NCBI GenBank assembly: GCA_009801015.1
Contig: VHZZ01001386.1
Location: forward strand, 70,318-99,893
From: Silene noctiflora
Taxonomy: Eukaryota > Streptophyta > Magnoliopsida > Caryophyllales > Caryophyllaceae
Reading direction: 5' to 3'
DNA length: 29,576 nucleotides
A program made the position numbers and the translations under genes. Every line of letters begins with the position of its first letter. Position 1 is the stretch's first letter. The notes under the pieces are model-generated. The model saw only the letters and a program-made list of their open reading frames with translations. It did not search any database and was not told where the DNA came from. This document shows positions 11,001 to 23,000 of the stretch, piece after piece.

Positions 11001-14000
11001 CTTGCACTCTTATTAATTCATAAATACCATTTTTTCCCTATCCAAAACAAATTACTAAGAAACCATCTCTGTTTTTCAATTTTCTCCTGCTGTTTCATCG
11101 GTCAGCTATAAGCTTTTTTTTCCTTCATATTTATGCAGCAACAATTGCAAGCTTTGCTAGAGACGCTCAGTTCAACTGAGCCTCACTATATTCGGTGCAT
11201 AAAGCCGAATAATGTTCTGAAGCCTGCAATTTTTGAGAACAGTAATGTTTTGCAGCAGCTTCGCTGCGGGGTAAGTTTCTGTTTTATACCTCTTTGCTTA
11301 ATGTAATACAAAAAACATTTACATATACTTTTCAAGATCTAGGCTCTTAACAACTGCTGACTATATCTCTTCCAGGGTGTCATGGAGGCTATAAGAATTA
11401 GCTGTGCTGGATTCCCCACAAGAAGGCCATTTCTTGATTTTATTAATCGTTGTCGCATCCTCGCTCCAGAAGTTTTGGATGGGAGGTATTACTTTAGAAT
11501 ATGACACTTGTTAGTTTTCTCTGTAGATTTCTCGTCATCCATTATTTTCTTCTTTGTATATGTTCAATGATACTACCCCCCTTCGAAAAGTATTTGGGCA
11601 TTGTTGACCTTTCCTCTCTATGACTCACTCTTTTGCAGTTGTGATGATGTTACTGCATGTAGGAAGATTTTAGAGAAAGTACAATTGAAAGGTTATCAGG
11701 TATGCACTAAAGTGAGAGGATTGTATCTCATTACGTTTGGTGGTACGGTTTGCAGATGGAATACAAGCAAATGATCTTCATGACTACTTTTCTAAAGTAT
11801 AAACTAATGTTTTTTTAATGGACTCAAACACTGTCACATTGTCGAAACGAAAGAAGGGATAACCATCGATCGTAAAGTTACTTAACTCTCCATTGAATTG
11901 TACATGTTTTTCGAAATTCCCCTCACATATTTTGAGAAATGTATAGAACTCAATGGAACAGAGAAAGTATGATTTGGTTTACAAAACTGAGAAAAGAGAA
12001 ATAGTGTAAAAAAAGCGAAATGCATGGCCTTAGTCATACAATGTTCAATGGCTATAAAAAGGAGAATTTAGAAGCCTCTTCTGAAAAAGTTTTTGCAAAT
12101 GAAATTCCGTTTTCTGCTTTTCCTTTCAAAGACAGTATTAATTTTCAAAAAATCCCGTTGTTCTTAAGAAATTAAAGGACCCTCAATATTTTCAATGTAA
12201 GATAAACAAACTAAAGCTGTCAGGAATAGCTTATAGTGATTGGTACGTAAATTATATCATTGGCAATTTTGTTTATATATTTGTCACGTATTAATCGAAG
12301 GCCAAATATTAGTTTTTTTTTTTTTTAATTTTTTTTTTATTATCATGACCAATATTAGTTTTTCATTACCATAACAAGATGGGAAGCAGTCTTATTCCTA
12401 GAGTATAGATGTAAGATACCTCACTCTTCAGTCTTCAGTTCTCTGAGCCTGCATTCCAATGACGTGGCAGATTGGTAAAACTAAAGTCTTTCTTAGAGCG
12501 GGTCAGATGGCGGAGCTAGATGCACTCAGGAATGAGGTTTTAGGACGATCAGCTACCATCATTCAGAGAAAAGTTCGGACCTTTTTCTTCAATAGATGGT
12601 TTAGACAAATGCGGCTGTCTACATTGCTGATTCAAGCTTATTGTAGAGGTATGGCTGTTTCTGCTTTGGCTTGCCAAATTTTTGTGCAATCCACAAACAA
12701 AATGAAATGTTTCTTTTGCTGGATATTTTTCATAGCTGATGGATAGGTATTTTAAGAAAGTTTATTTGTTTGAACATATTTCACAAGATGCATAGGGTAT
12801 TAATTTTACTGTCTTTTATCTATTAGAACTTCTGTTACCCATACTCGATTAGGAACCCAACATGGGTATCATTCTATCAAGTGTATCTGCAAGTGTTAGA
12901 CTTTACTATTTTATGAAAAATCCTCGTGTTTCTAGTAACAAAGTGTCCAAATGTCATACCGATGTCTGAGCGTCAATTGTCATGCATGGGGACTTGAGAT
13001 AATATGAAGAATCAGACTTTCATAGATTAGAATAAACATATATTGGTTTTATTTTGGTCTCCTTTTTGAAAAGTCCAGCAGTAATTCCATATATCCTTTT
13101 TTAAACAAATGAAATCGCAGGTAGTCTACATTACTGAAGTATAAATAAGATTGAAAAAATGGTTTAGTAGATTAGTTGGCACTTCATTGCTTAGCATGTT
13201 GATTTGTATGAATATCCTTTTTAGATCAAAACGTACACCGTCTTATCTTGTTCACAGTCAATTTAATCATCGAGAAATTCGAATTCCATATTACTTAGAA
13301 CCTGTAACAGAATTTGCAGAAGCCCTTGAGGTAATGTTGTTAGAACCTGTGATAATATTTTGGAAGCACCTTTTGGCATTAACAGTATTATCATCATCCT
13401 GGGAGCTGAAGTCTACTTTTACCTCTGGACTCTCTGTTCAGTATGACTTTTCTGTCTGGCTATCTATCTTTGATAGCCTCTGTGTGAGTAGCCTTACAGT
13501 TAATGACCTGTTCTTACTTCTAATAAAATTAAACAAGAACGGATGGTTATGAAGATCATACTACTCTCTGCAAACCCTGAACTTTTTCCTTTTCATTTGT
13601 TTTAGGAGAGCTTGCCAGATGTGCCTTTGAACGTAAAAGGAGGGAAGCAGCTTCTCTTCTAATTCAAAAGGTGTCACGGAAGTATCTTGCCAGGAAATCT
13701 TATTTGGCATTCTGCTCTTCTGCTATTACAATTGAGAGAGGAATGCGTGGGATGGCTGCTCGTAATGAGCTTCGGTTCAGAAAGAAGACGAAGGCTGCTA
13801 TTTTGATTCAGGTAAAATCAGTCATCGTTCAATTGAGAAAACAATAAAGTCAAAGTCTTTTGTTTGAAAAGGGTGCATTATTTAGTAACTTTATATACTA
13901 TAGTTGTATTGCTGCAGCAAATTTAAGTTGTTCTATTCTTGTGGTTAACTTGATATTGTGTGGGGATTTCTAATTCATCATCACTTTTAAAGATTAGAGT

Positions 14001-17000
14001 GTTTATGATTTTGTGGATATATTCACTGAAGCATTCATTCCATGCAAGCTATTGCATGACAATAGCGAATAACTCATTAACTTGATCAATCCTGGGATTA
14101 CTTTACTTTTTTCTAAATAAGATTTGCTGATTTTTTTTTTTTATTTTTGACATTATTTGTTCATCAGTGAGTTAAAATTTTTATGCTGCATATTGAGTAG
14201 ACCTGGAAAAAAGGGTGTATTGATCAGGTTTGGTTCGAGTCTTTGATTTGGTTTTTTTGAAGATTGTCTTGTTTGGACTTGGTTAGATTTGTTGTCAATA
14301 TGTTTAGCTGAGTGGACAGGCAATATTGGTCAAATTGTTTTTGGTCAGGCCTAGTCAAATTCATGGTTGTATTGAGTATCTGGTTAAAAATAAAATCATG
14401 CTCTTCAGTTTGGGGCCAATTGCAATCGGATTCACGTGTTTTGGTTGAGGTATCTTTTGCCAATCTAGTTGCGAGGATGTTTCTTCCTCATATGCGCGTC
14501 TTTATTTATCCATCATTTTTGGGTATGGCTTTATAACCAAATTTGTGTTTTGTACAGTGTCAATGGAAGAGGCACATAGCCCGCCAGAAGTACTTAAGGA
14601 TGAGGAAGGCCGCTATTGCTACACAATGTGCTTGGCGTGTGAAATTAGCAAGAAGAGAATTACGAAAGCTTAAAATGGTGATATTATTGATACCACCATC
14701 TTTTTTGTTGATTTGTCAGATGTGTGATCTTAGATTTGTTGGTTTAAAACAGTGCTATTTTTTTTGTACGCATTGATGAATACCTCCTCTCGCTCTCTTT
14801 AAGTATGTTGGTAAACCGTAACACAAGCAATCATGTATCTACATCACCCACTTAAAATACTTTTGAAGGTGTAGTCTCGAAGCATTAATTTGTTACGAGG
14901 ATACAAAAAGACCCGGACAAGAAAGTATTTATCTACTTTGAATTGACTAAAATGTGGCTTCACATAGGGTTGATGAAAGGCTGGAGTCGAATGCCGATTG
15001 TGCATGAGTTTGTATACTCTGTATATTGCCATATTCTATCTCCACTTTTCCTTTCTTCAGTTTTCTTTTATGAGGGAAGATTTCCTCTGACACTTGATTC
15101 TTATTTTCGGGTCCTTTCTATAAACTATATATCATTCTTTTCTCTTCGTATATTCAACTTTCCCATTATTAGTATTCCGCGTAAAGTTTCTAATAACCAA
15201 ATGCAACTGAGACAAAAGGAATGTTCTAATAGAACAATCGAAGTTTTAGCATTGCCAATCTGGCCTCACATGTTCGTAAGCTTCTTTGATACTGTGGTTT
15301 AACTATGCGAAATCAATGTGTGGTTAGTCAGACATTCTGTTTTTTCTTTCCTTCAGCATGATATTTGATCATATTTTTTTATATATATCATCAATCTAAT
15401 GTATTCTACTTTGGCCGAATATTCTTGTGGAGGTATTCACTGTAATATGTTTGCCATCAATAGTTACGAGTTTTCCTAATCATATATTCAGGCTGCAAAG
15501 GAAACAGGTGCCTTACAGGAAGCTAAGAATAAGTTGGAAAAGCAAGTTGAAGAGCTAACTTGGCGTCTGCAGCTCGAGAAACGTTTAAGGGTAAGCTGTG
15601 CTTAAAAAAGTAGGTTGTTACCCCTACCTGACGATGGGGTGGAGCTTTTAAGGGTAATTCTATATAGCAATTATAGTCTCCTAATGATATTGAAGGAATA
15701 AATTTCAATAGTTTTGCTACCCCTACCTGACGATAGGGTGGAGATTTTAAGCCACCGGTGTAGCGTTGTTGTTCTTGATATATTGTATTGTTTACTTGTC
15801 CTCCGTATGTTCTTACGATATTATTTTAGATTTTTTTTGACATTTTCATCCTGTTTTTCATTTCACAGGCTGATCTCGATGAGACCAAGAAACAAGAAAA
15901 TTCAAAATTACAGCAGGCTTTGGAAGTGATGCAGAGGCAATATCAAGAAACCAAGACGTTGCTTCTGAAGGAACGTGAGGAAAATGTTAAGAAAACAGCT
16001 GAGCTAGTCCCCGTCATTCAAGAAGTTCCTATTGTTGATAATGATCTTGTAAACAAGCTTACAAAGGAAAATGAGCAGCTCAAAGTAATGAATTCTGTGC
16101 GGTGTCAGGTTGATCTGCTATTCTATGTCATTATTTACTCATTCAAATTTTTCTTCCTATTACAGGAATTGGTGAGTTCATTAGAAAAGAAGATTGATGA
16201 AGTTGAGAAGAAATTTGAGGAAACAAGTAAGATGGGTGAAGAGCGATTGAAGCAGGTACAAAGTGCAGAATCGAAGATAATTCAGCTCAAGACAACAATT
16301 CAGAGGTGGTCAATAACTCTGTGTTATGTATCTGTCACTTGCTGTTCTTATATTTTGTTGTACTCAGAGGAGCTAATGCGAGTCATAAGACTGACTCAAT
16401 ACTGGGGTTAAAAGGGGGACTATTAGTATTCATCTACTACCTCTATCCCAAATTTATTGTCCCCATTTTACTTTGGTGATCAACATTTGGCAACTTTGAC
16501 CATTAATTTTTCCAAATATATAGATAGCTACAATGTAAAATATATCAATATTTTATTTTTAACAGACTATTTTCATTATCAATTTAAAAAAAATTCTATT
16601 ATATCTTGGGAGAAAATAGTGGTCAATGTCTACATTATTTGACCAACAAAGCCAAATGGGAACAATGTAAGTGGGATAGAGGGAGTATAGGAATTATAAT
16701 CTTTGCCTATCCCCTTATTCCAGCCTAAGATAATCTTGTAATTTTTTCAACTGTTCTGTATGTGACATGCTCAGATATAATTTCCACGTAATTAATTAGA
16801 TTTGATTGTTTCCTGGGCTTCGAAAGTTGAAGTAGAGCTGACCTTTCTACTGTCAACTCATGCCTCTGTTCATGAGGATATGTTTCAGCTCAGGGCTTCG
16901 CAGCTCGGTTGTAAAGGTTTTGTCAGGTCACTGCGACCCTGTATTAATGCTCTGGATAAGGCACATTTCGGTTGCAGCCGGTGATATTAGGCAACTGTTT

Positions 17001-20000
17001 TCGCAACTGCAACCGAAACCAAGATTAAATACCTCGACTGACTGGCAAATTGATGCTTGATGCAGACATCACCGGCAAATAGAACTCGTTATATTTAAGT
17101 AAAATGTGTTGAGGAGCTTGTTGGGCTACACATAGTGTAAGCTGCATTTGTTTCTGTAATGCTTTGGTGTTAAGGGACTGACAAGGAGGGGGGAGAGAAT
17201 GGAGCCCATCAATGTAGGCTAATCTCATAATCTGAGCCCCAAGCACAGGAACAACATTACCTCAGTGTGCTGGACCTATTTTTTGGAAGGGGGTGATTTC
17301 TTTTGGAAGGATATGGGCCCTTCGTTTCGACTACGAGTCATATACATATGAGCGTGCTGGACCTATTTTTATGACTTGCTTGTAAGGATTAATTGCTGAC
17401 TTCTGTTCTAAATACCGAATTATCCAGGCTTGAAGAAAAAATTGATGACATGGAAACTGAGGATCACATTCTCCGGCAGCAGGCTTTGATATCTTCCAGT
17501 AAAAGAATGTCAGAGAATCAGGTTATTATGCTGACAACTTTAACTTCTGTTATGACTCATTCTGTCACCTAGCTATCTATCATATTTTGGTCTTGGGAAT
17601 GGTTACACTTACCATATTAGATTAGTGACTCGAGCCCACGGTCATAAGGCACTTGTTTTTTCAATCTTCTGATGTTTTTATGGCTAAATATAAATGATAC
17701 ACCATATTTGACAGGATACACAAAGTGGGACACCCAGGAAGTATTTTGGTACCGAGTCCTTGAGAAAATCACAAATGGAGCGGCAGCGTGTATGTAGCTC
17801 ATATCCATTTTGAGAACACGGCGATAGTTTTTTCTTCCCAATTTTTTAAATTTGCTATGAAGGCTATGTGGCCTAATCTTATTTGAAATTTCTTTATGAA
17901 GGAGCTGTCTGATTCTCTAATCAAATGTGTGTCTGGAGACGTTGGCTTCAGTCAGGGGAAGCCAGTTGCTGCATTTACCATGTACAAGTGCCTTCTCCAC
18001 TGGAAATCCTTTGAAGCAGATAGGACTAATGTCTTTGACCGCCTGATCACGTTGATTGGTTCTTCAATTGAGGTAAACCTATGTGGATGCTAAAACAATT
18101 GCAGCCTCTTTTTGGGTAGCTTATAGAGTTAATAGACTTATAGCAGAGCTTCCCAATTCTCCCATTATATTTTACTCGTGCAATCTTCTCCATTAAATAC
18201 TGGTAATATTGAATATATTCTCTGATAATAATATTTAAATAGCTGTGAATTTCATCAGAGATAATCACCACTCTCTACAAATGCTCATTAGAAGCACCGA
18301 CGTGTAAATGTCCACGTTTTACTTTTCGGACCATCTTCGATAATGAAAAAATCATTTATAAGCTTAATCGTGATTTTTCTTGTAGGCTAGTATGTGTTTT
18401 TCCTTTATTTTACATTTTTTTCACAATGACTTTGCATTAATTTTCCGATGTTCCTGAGCTTTGTTTTGTTTTGTTCTGTTGTATAACCTTGCCCTTATTT
18501 CATGCGAAATCTATGCAGAACTCTGACGATAACTGTCATCTGGCTTATTGGCTATCCAATACTTCCACACTTTTGTTTTTGCTGCAAAGAACTCTAAAAG
18601 CAAGCAGAGATTGGAAACCTCCTCAACCAACCTCATTTTTTGGGAGGATGGCACAAGTAACACTCTATTCGTCAGAATAATTTGTCAATTTGATTAGTCC
18701 TTTTGCAGTGTTGTCACTAATCACCATTCACCATGCAGAATTTGTCTTTGTAGTTTGATTTTGTTGAAAGGAAAAATGTGTATTTTTATTCCTGAAATAT
18801 CATTGCTTCATACTGATTTTTTCTCCCTTTTTCTAGGGATTTCGATCATCTGCGTCTTCTGCGAATATGCAAGTTGACATAGTTCGCCCTGTAGAGGCCA
18901 AGTATCCAGCTTTGCTTTTCAAGCAGCAGCTTACCGCCTATGTAGAGAAAATATTTGGAATCATTCGAGACAATTTTAAGAAGGAGATATCCCCCTTGCT
19001 CTCTTCTTGTATTCAGGTATTTGCAAATTTGTTGCTTTAGATAACACATTAATTCCCCTCCTTTTCCGATAGAGCAAAAGCATTGCCTTTTTTAGTCTTT
19101 GGGATAGGAATATATATATGGATTAAATCAATATGGTTTTAAAATCTTTGTGCTGCTTCCATGCATGGTGATCACAAAGGATAACTTGCAAAAACACATC
19201 TCCATTATTTTAGGGGAAATGCTACCTATTTCTGATCTCCTTACTACCTCTCTTGAAGTCTGAGCTTGTTTTGAGGCACTGAGGTTATGATAATGGTAAC
19301 ATTAAGATTGTCATGTCGAATTCCTTTCAAGGAAGAGTGGGTACTGAGGTTCATAAGTTATTGAATGAAGGTTTGACTTAGAACATTCCTGCTCTTTCCC
19401 CTGATAATTCCTGACACCTAGGCCCCACCAGGGTTCTGCAATGCTTCCTCAAACTTTCCGAAATTTCAAAATCTGTCTCTTTGGAAATACTAGCTATTTG
19501 AATTGGTTCAGCGGCCTGCAAACTTTGGTCTTGTATTGGGTTGTTCATTCTTTGGAGTCTATGACTAAAGTAACCATGAGCGTCACGAATCACGATAGGA
19601 CCTCTCTTCTGGCACTTCATATGATCGTGAATCTAGGGGAATTGAAGGAGTAGTAGGGTCAAGCCAACCGTACTCTTTCTGAATAATTTAACTGGAAATC
19701 TCATTTGGGTAGCATGTTCATCATTGACCTCGAATCAAAACAGGACTAGATAATAATTAATAAATTAAGGTTTAAATTGCCTTCTACTAGAAAGCATTAG
19801 AAAACATCACATATATGAGATTAAAGTTCTGTAAAAGTCAAATCGTTTTTTCAACAAAATCTACGCTACTTTGTTGTTTTGATGTTAAAAGAAAATTGAA
19901 ATGAGAAATTGAAGTTTTGTGTTTGCATGTAGATAGTCTTAACAATATTATATAGCCACTGATCTAGTAAAATCTGGAAATAAAAACAGGCATTATTGAC

Positions 20001-23000
20001 CTCTATTGTTCGGGGCTTCAGGCATGTCTCCTCAACTTATCGAGGATTTAGAAGGTGTTAAACTTAGGTTTCTCTTTTGATTATGTGTGCTCAATCAGCC
20101 TTGATAAATTTTGAGGCTTGAGTTACAGGTCTTAACCAATCGCACACCATTGATCTTTTTTCTTCTTTTTTTTCTTCTATTCCGTGGATTTACATTCTAA
20201 ACATTACCTATCTCTGATCTGCTATTTGATGGGATGTAGGCTCCAAAAAAATCTCAAGGTGGTAATTCGTTAAGACGATCTCTTAGCAATGTCCCTGTGG
20301 TTGATCATTGGCGGGACATCAGTGACAACCTTTATATATTTTTGGATATACTGAAGGAGAACCACGTATGTTACTTCTTCTCCTAGCTAGAGTGATTCTG
20401 AATATCTTGCTCATTGCTCACAATATCTTCTTTCCGTGCAGGTGCCAAAAAATCTTGCACAGAATATTTTTACACAGATCTTTTCTTTTATCAACGTTCA
20501 GCTTTTTAACAGGTAAGGTTTTTGTATTTCTAACAGCTAGCCAATATCTTATCTCGAGAAAGTATCTGGAAATACTCTTTGTAAATACTAATTATAAAAG
20601 GTGATTTCATACCCTAATGATCTGTGATTATATCAATCTCATATGGTAGTGTCTATCACAGCAAGGTTATCAATTCTTGTGAAATAGTATGCAATATGGT
20701 AATGTGGTTTATTACGATGGCAACTATTATGATTTTGCATTTTATTTGTGTAGTCATTGGAAGTATGGCCAAGTTTTAACATGAACGCATAAGATGACTA
20801 CTGTAGTCAACAATAAAGGGCTAGATTTTGCATAAGCATGCTCTCTCAGCCCCTTTTGCTTCTTGTGATTGTTATTGGCTTCAAGACTTCCGTCACCTCA
20901 GTGACTGTATGTCTGTATACGTGTTAGAACATCATCCCAGAGTGGTTCATCGGTCCTTTCTCCATTCTAGAAATAGAAAAACATGTACAACATGAGCCTA
21001 TGGAAGTCATTGTGCGAAAATAAGAATTACTCTACCAAATACATTGAACAACACCAACATCAGAGCCTTGATGCCAAAATGGTTTGGGGTCGGCTGACAT
21101 GAATCATCCTTTAGAACTGTCCATGGGTGAACGCACACCTCAAAATACGAAAATATAGAAAAGGGAAAATAACATAATACAAAAACTAATGTAGCCTTGT
21201 AGGTTTTAAAATCTAAGTCCGGATTTCTTTTATAAAACTTAGAATTTAAATCAAGAATTAAACGATTTTGAAAACCGAAGTAAAATTTAAGGGTCCGGAA
21301 TACCTTAAAAGTGAAACAAGTATTAATATATAAAAACTTGTTGGTAAAAACTTCTACTAAATCCGAAAAGAACAAATAAATTTTTTAAAAAATAAATAAA
21401 AACATTAAATATTTCAACTATCATCAAAAACTAAAAATTCACATGTATCATTTCCCTCCATTGTGCCCTCCCCGACACCATCCCCTCGTCAAGCCCGGAA
21501 AATCTCATATCGTGCTCTATAACTCTCAGCCATGTCTGTTTTGGTCTCCCTTTACCCCTAGCAACCGTTTCTGTTCCCCAACCTCCTAACCGGTGCCTCC
21601 ATAGGTTTCCTTCTCACATGGCCAAACCATCTTAATCGATTTTCCACCATCTTGTCCTCTATTGGCGCTACTTTCACCTTTTCCCTAATCACCTCATTCC
21701 TTAATCGATCTTTCTTTGTGTGGCCGCACATCCACCTCAACATACGCATCTCCTCCACACTCATCTTTTGAATGTGACAATGTTTCAGGGCCCAACACTC
21801 GGAGCCGTAAAGTAAGGCGGGCCTAATCGCCGTGCGATAAAATTTTCCCTTTAATCTATAGGGCATATCTTTATCGCATAAAAACCCTGTAACATTTTTC
21901 CATTTCAACCATCCCGCTTTAATTCTATGAGCCACATCTTCGTCTAACTCCCCATCTTTTTGAATAACAGATCCTAGATATCTAAAGAAAGCTTACCCCT
22001 CAACAACATTTCCATCGAAAATAATACTCCCCACCTCTGTAGATCTCGATCCCGCGGGGTTACTGAACTGACATCTCAAATACTCGGTCTTACTCCTACT
22101 TAGCCTAAACCCACGAGTCTCCAAAGTATGCCTCCACAATTTCAACTTTCTGTCAACTCCCTCTTTCGTCTCATCAATCAACATAATATCATCCGAAACA
22201 TCATACGCCAAGGGATGTCATCCTGAATATCCGCAAACATCAAACATTGATTTGTATAAATTTGTTTTTGGTGCAATGTTTAGGAAAAGGAGAAAGTGTG
22301 GAGTCTTGAGTACAAAGTTACTAAATTACCCCTCAACTTACTAAAATGTGGGGAGAGGGGATGGTGAGGTATAATTTTAATATTTGCAATAAAAAAATTA
22401 GTAAAATAGGAAATGTATACTATCAAATGGAAATGCAGAAAATAGAATATGTATACTTTTCAATGGATAGGAGAGATTAAGATTCTGTTTACTTGTTAGA
22501 AACAATGAGCATGTGAGGGAAACCTGAAATGTTGCGTCACTGATTTGGCAGTCTTCTACTTCGTCGAGAGTGCTGCACATTCAGCAATGGAGAATATGTG
22601 AAGGCGGGATTGGACAAGTTGGAAGCATGGTGCCAAGAAGCAACAGAGGAGGTATTGACACATCACCACTTCTCGTTTTAATACATTGTCATTTTCCTTC
22701 TATTGCACGCATACTTTCTTTTTGTCTTCAGAAGGAAAACTCAATCTTTAAAGAATATCTTATATCGTATCAGACAGCTATATCAACAGCCATGTTTCTC
22801 GTAATTTCTATTTGCCTTGAAATTATCTTTTGTTTTCGTTTATTCCAAATTTAATGTCTTATCCCTTGTTTTGTTTAACCGGGTGAAGTATGACCTCCCA
22901 ATATTTTAGGATAGAAACAATCTTGTATGATAAAATTAATATTATGTGGAGGACAAGAATTATCTAATCCAGAAAATTACAACCCGCGCCAGTCTCTTAG

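Larger units (their letters stand above)
16306..17427 (+). other. Intron 25 (1122 bp)
   Basis: Contains a Stowaway MITE (16437-16685), a 12-bp inverted repeat (16966-17018) and a 17-bp direct repeat pair (17267-17283, 17354-17370). No gene seen. Confidence 0.9.

Noticed and set aside
13151-13552. 133-residue open frame in intron 20
   Set aside because: It lies wholly inside a spliced intron, resembles no family and has the U-rich codon make-up of intron sequence.
14943-15302. 119-residue open frame in intron 22
   Set aside because: No domain, no support from flanking signals; chance frame in AU-rich intron.
19378-19620. Minus-strand frame with [12 protein letters not shown], like an RNase H domain of L1-type LINEs
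   Set aside because: Only one short stretch resembles the motif; the catalytic pattern and the rest do not align.
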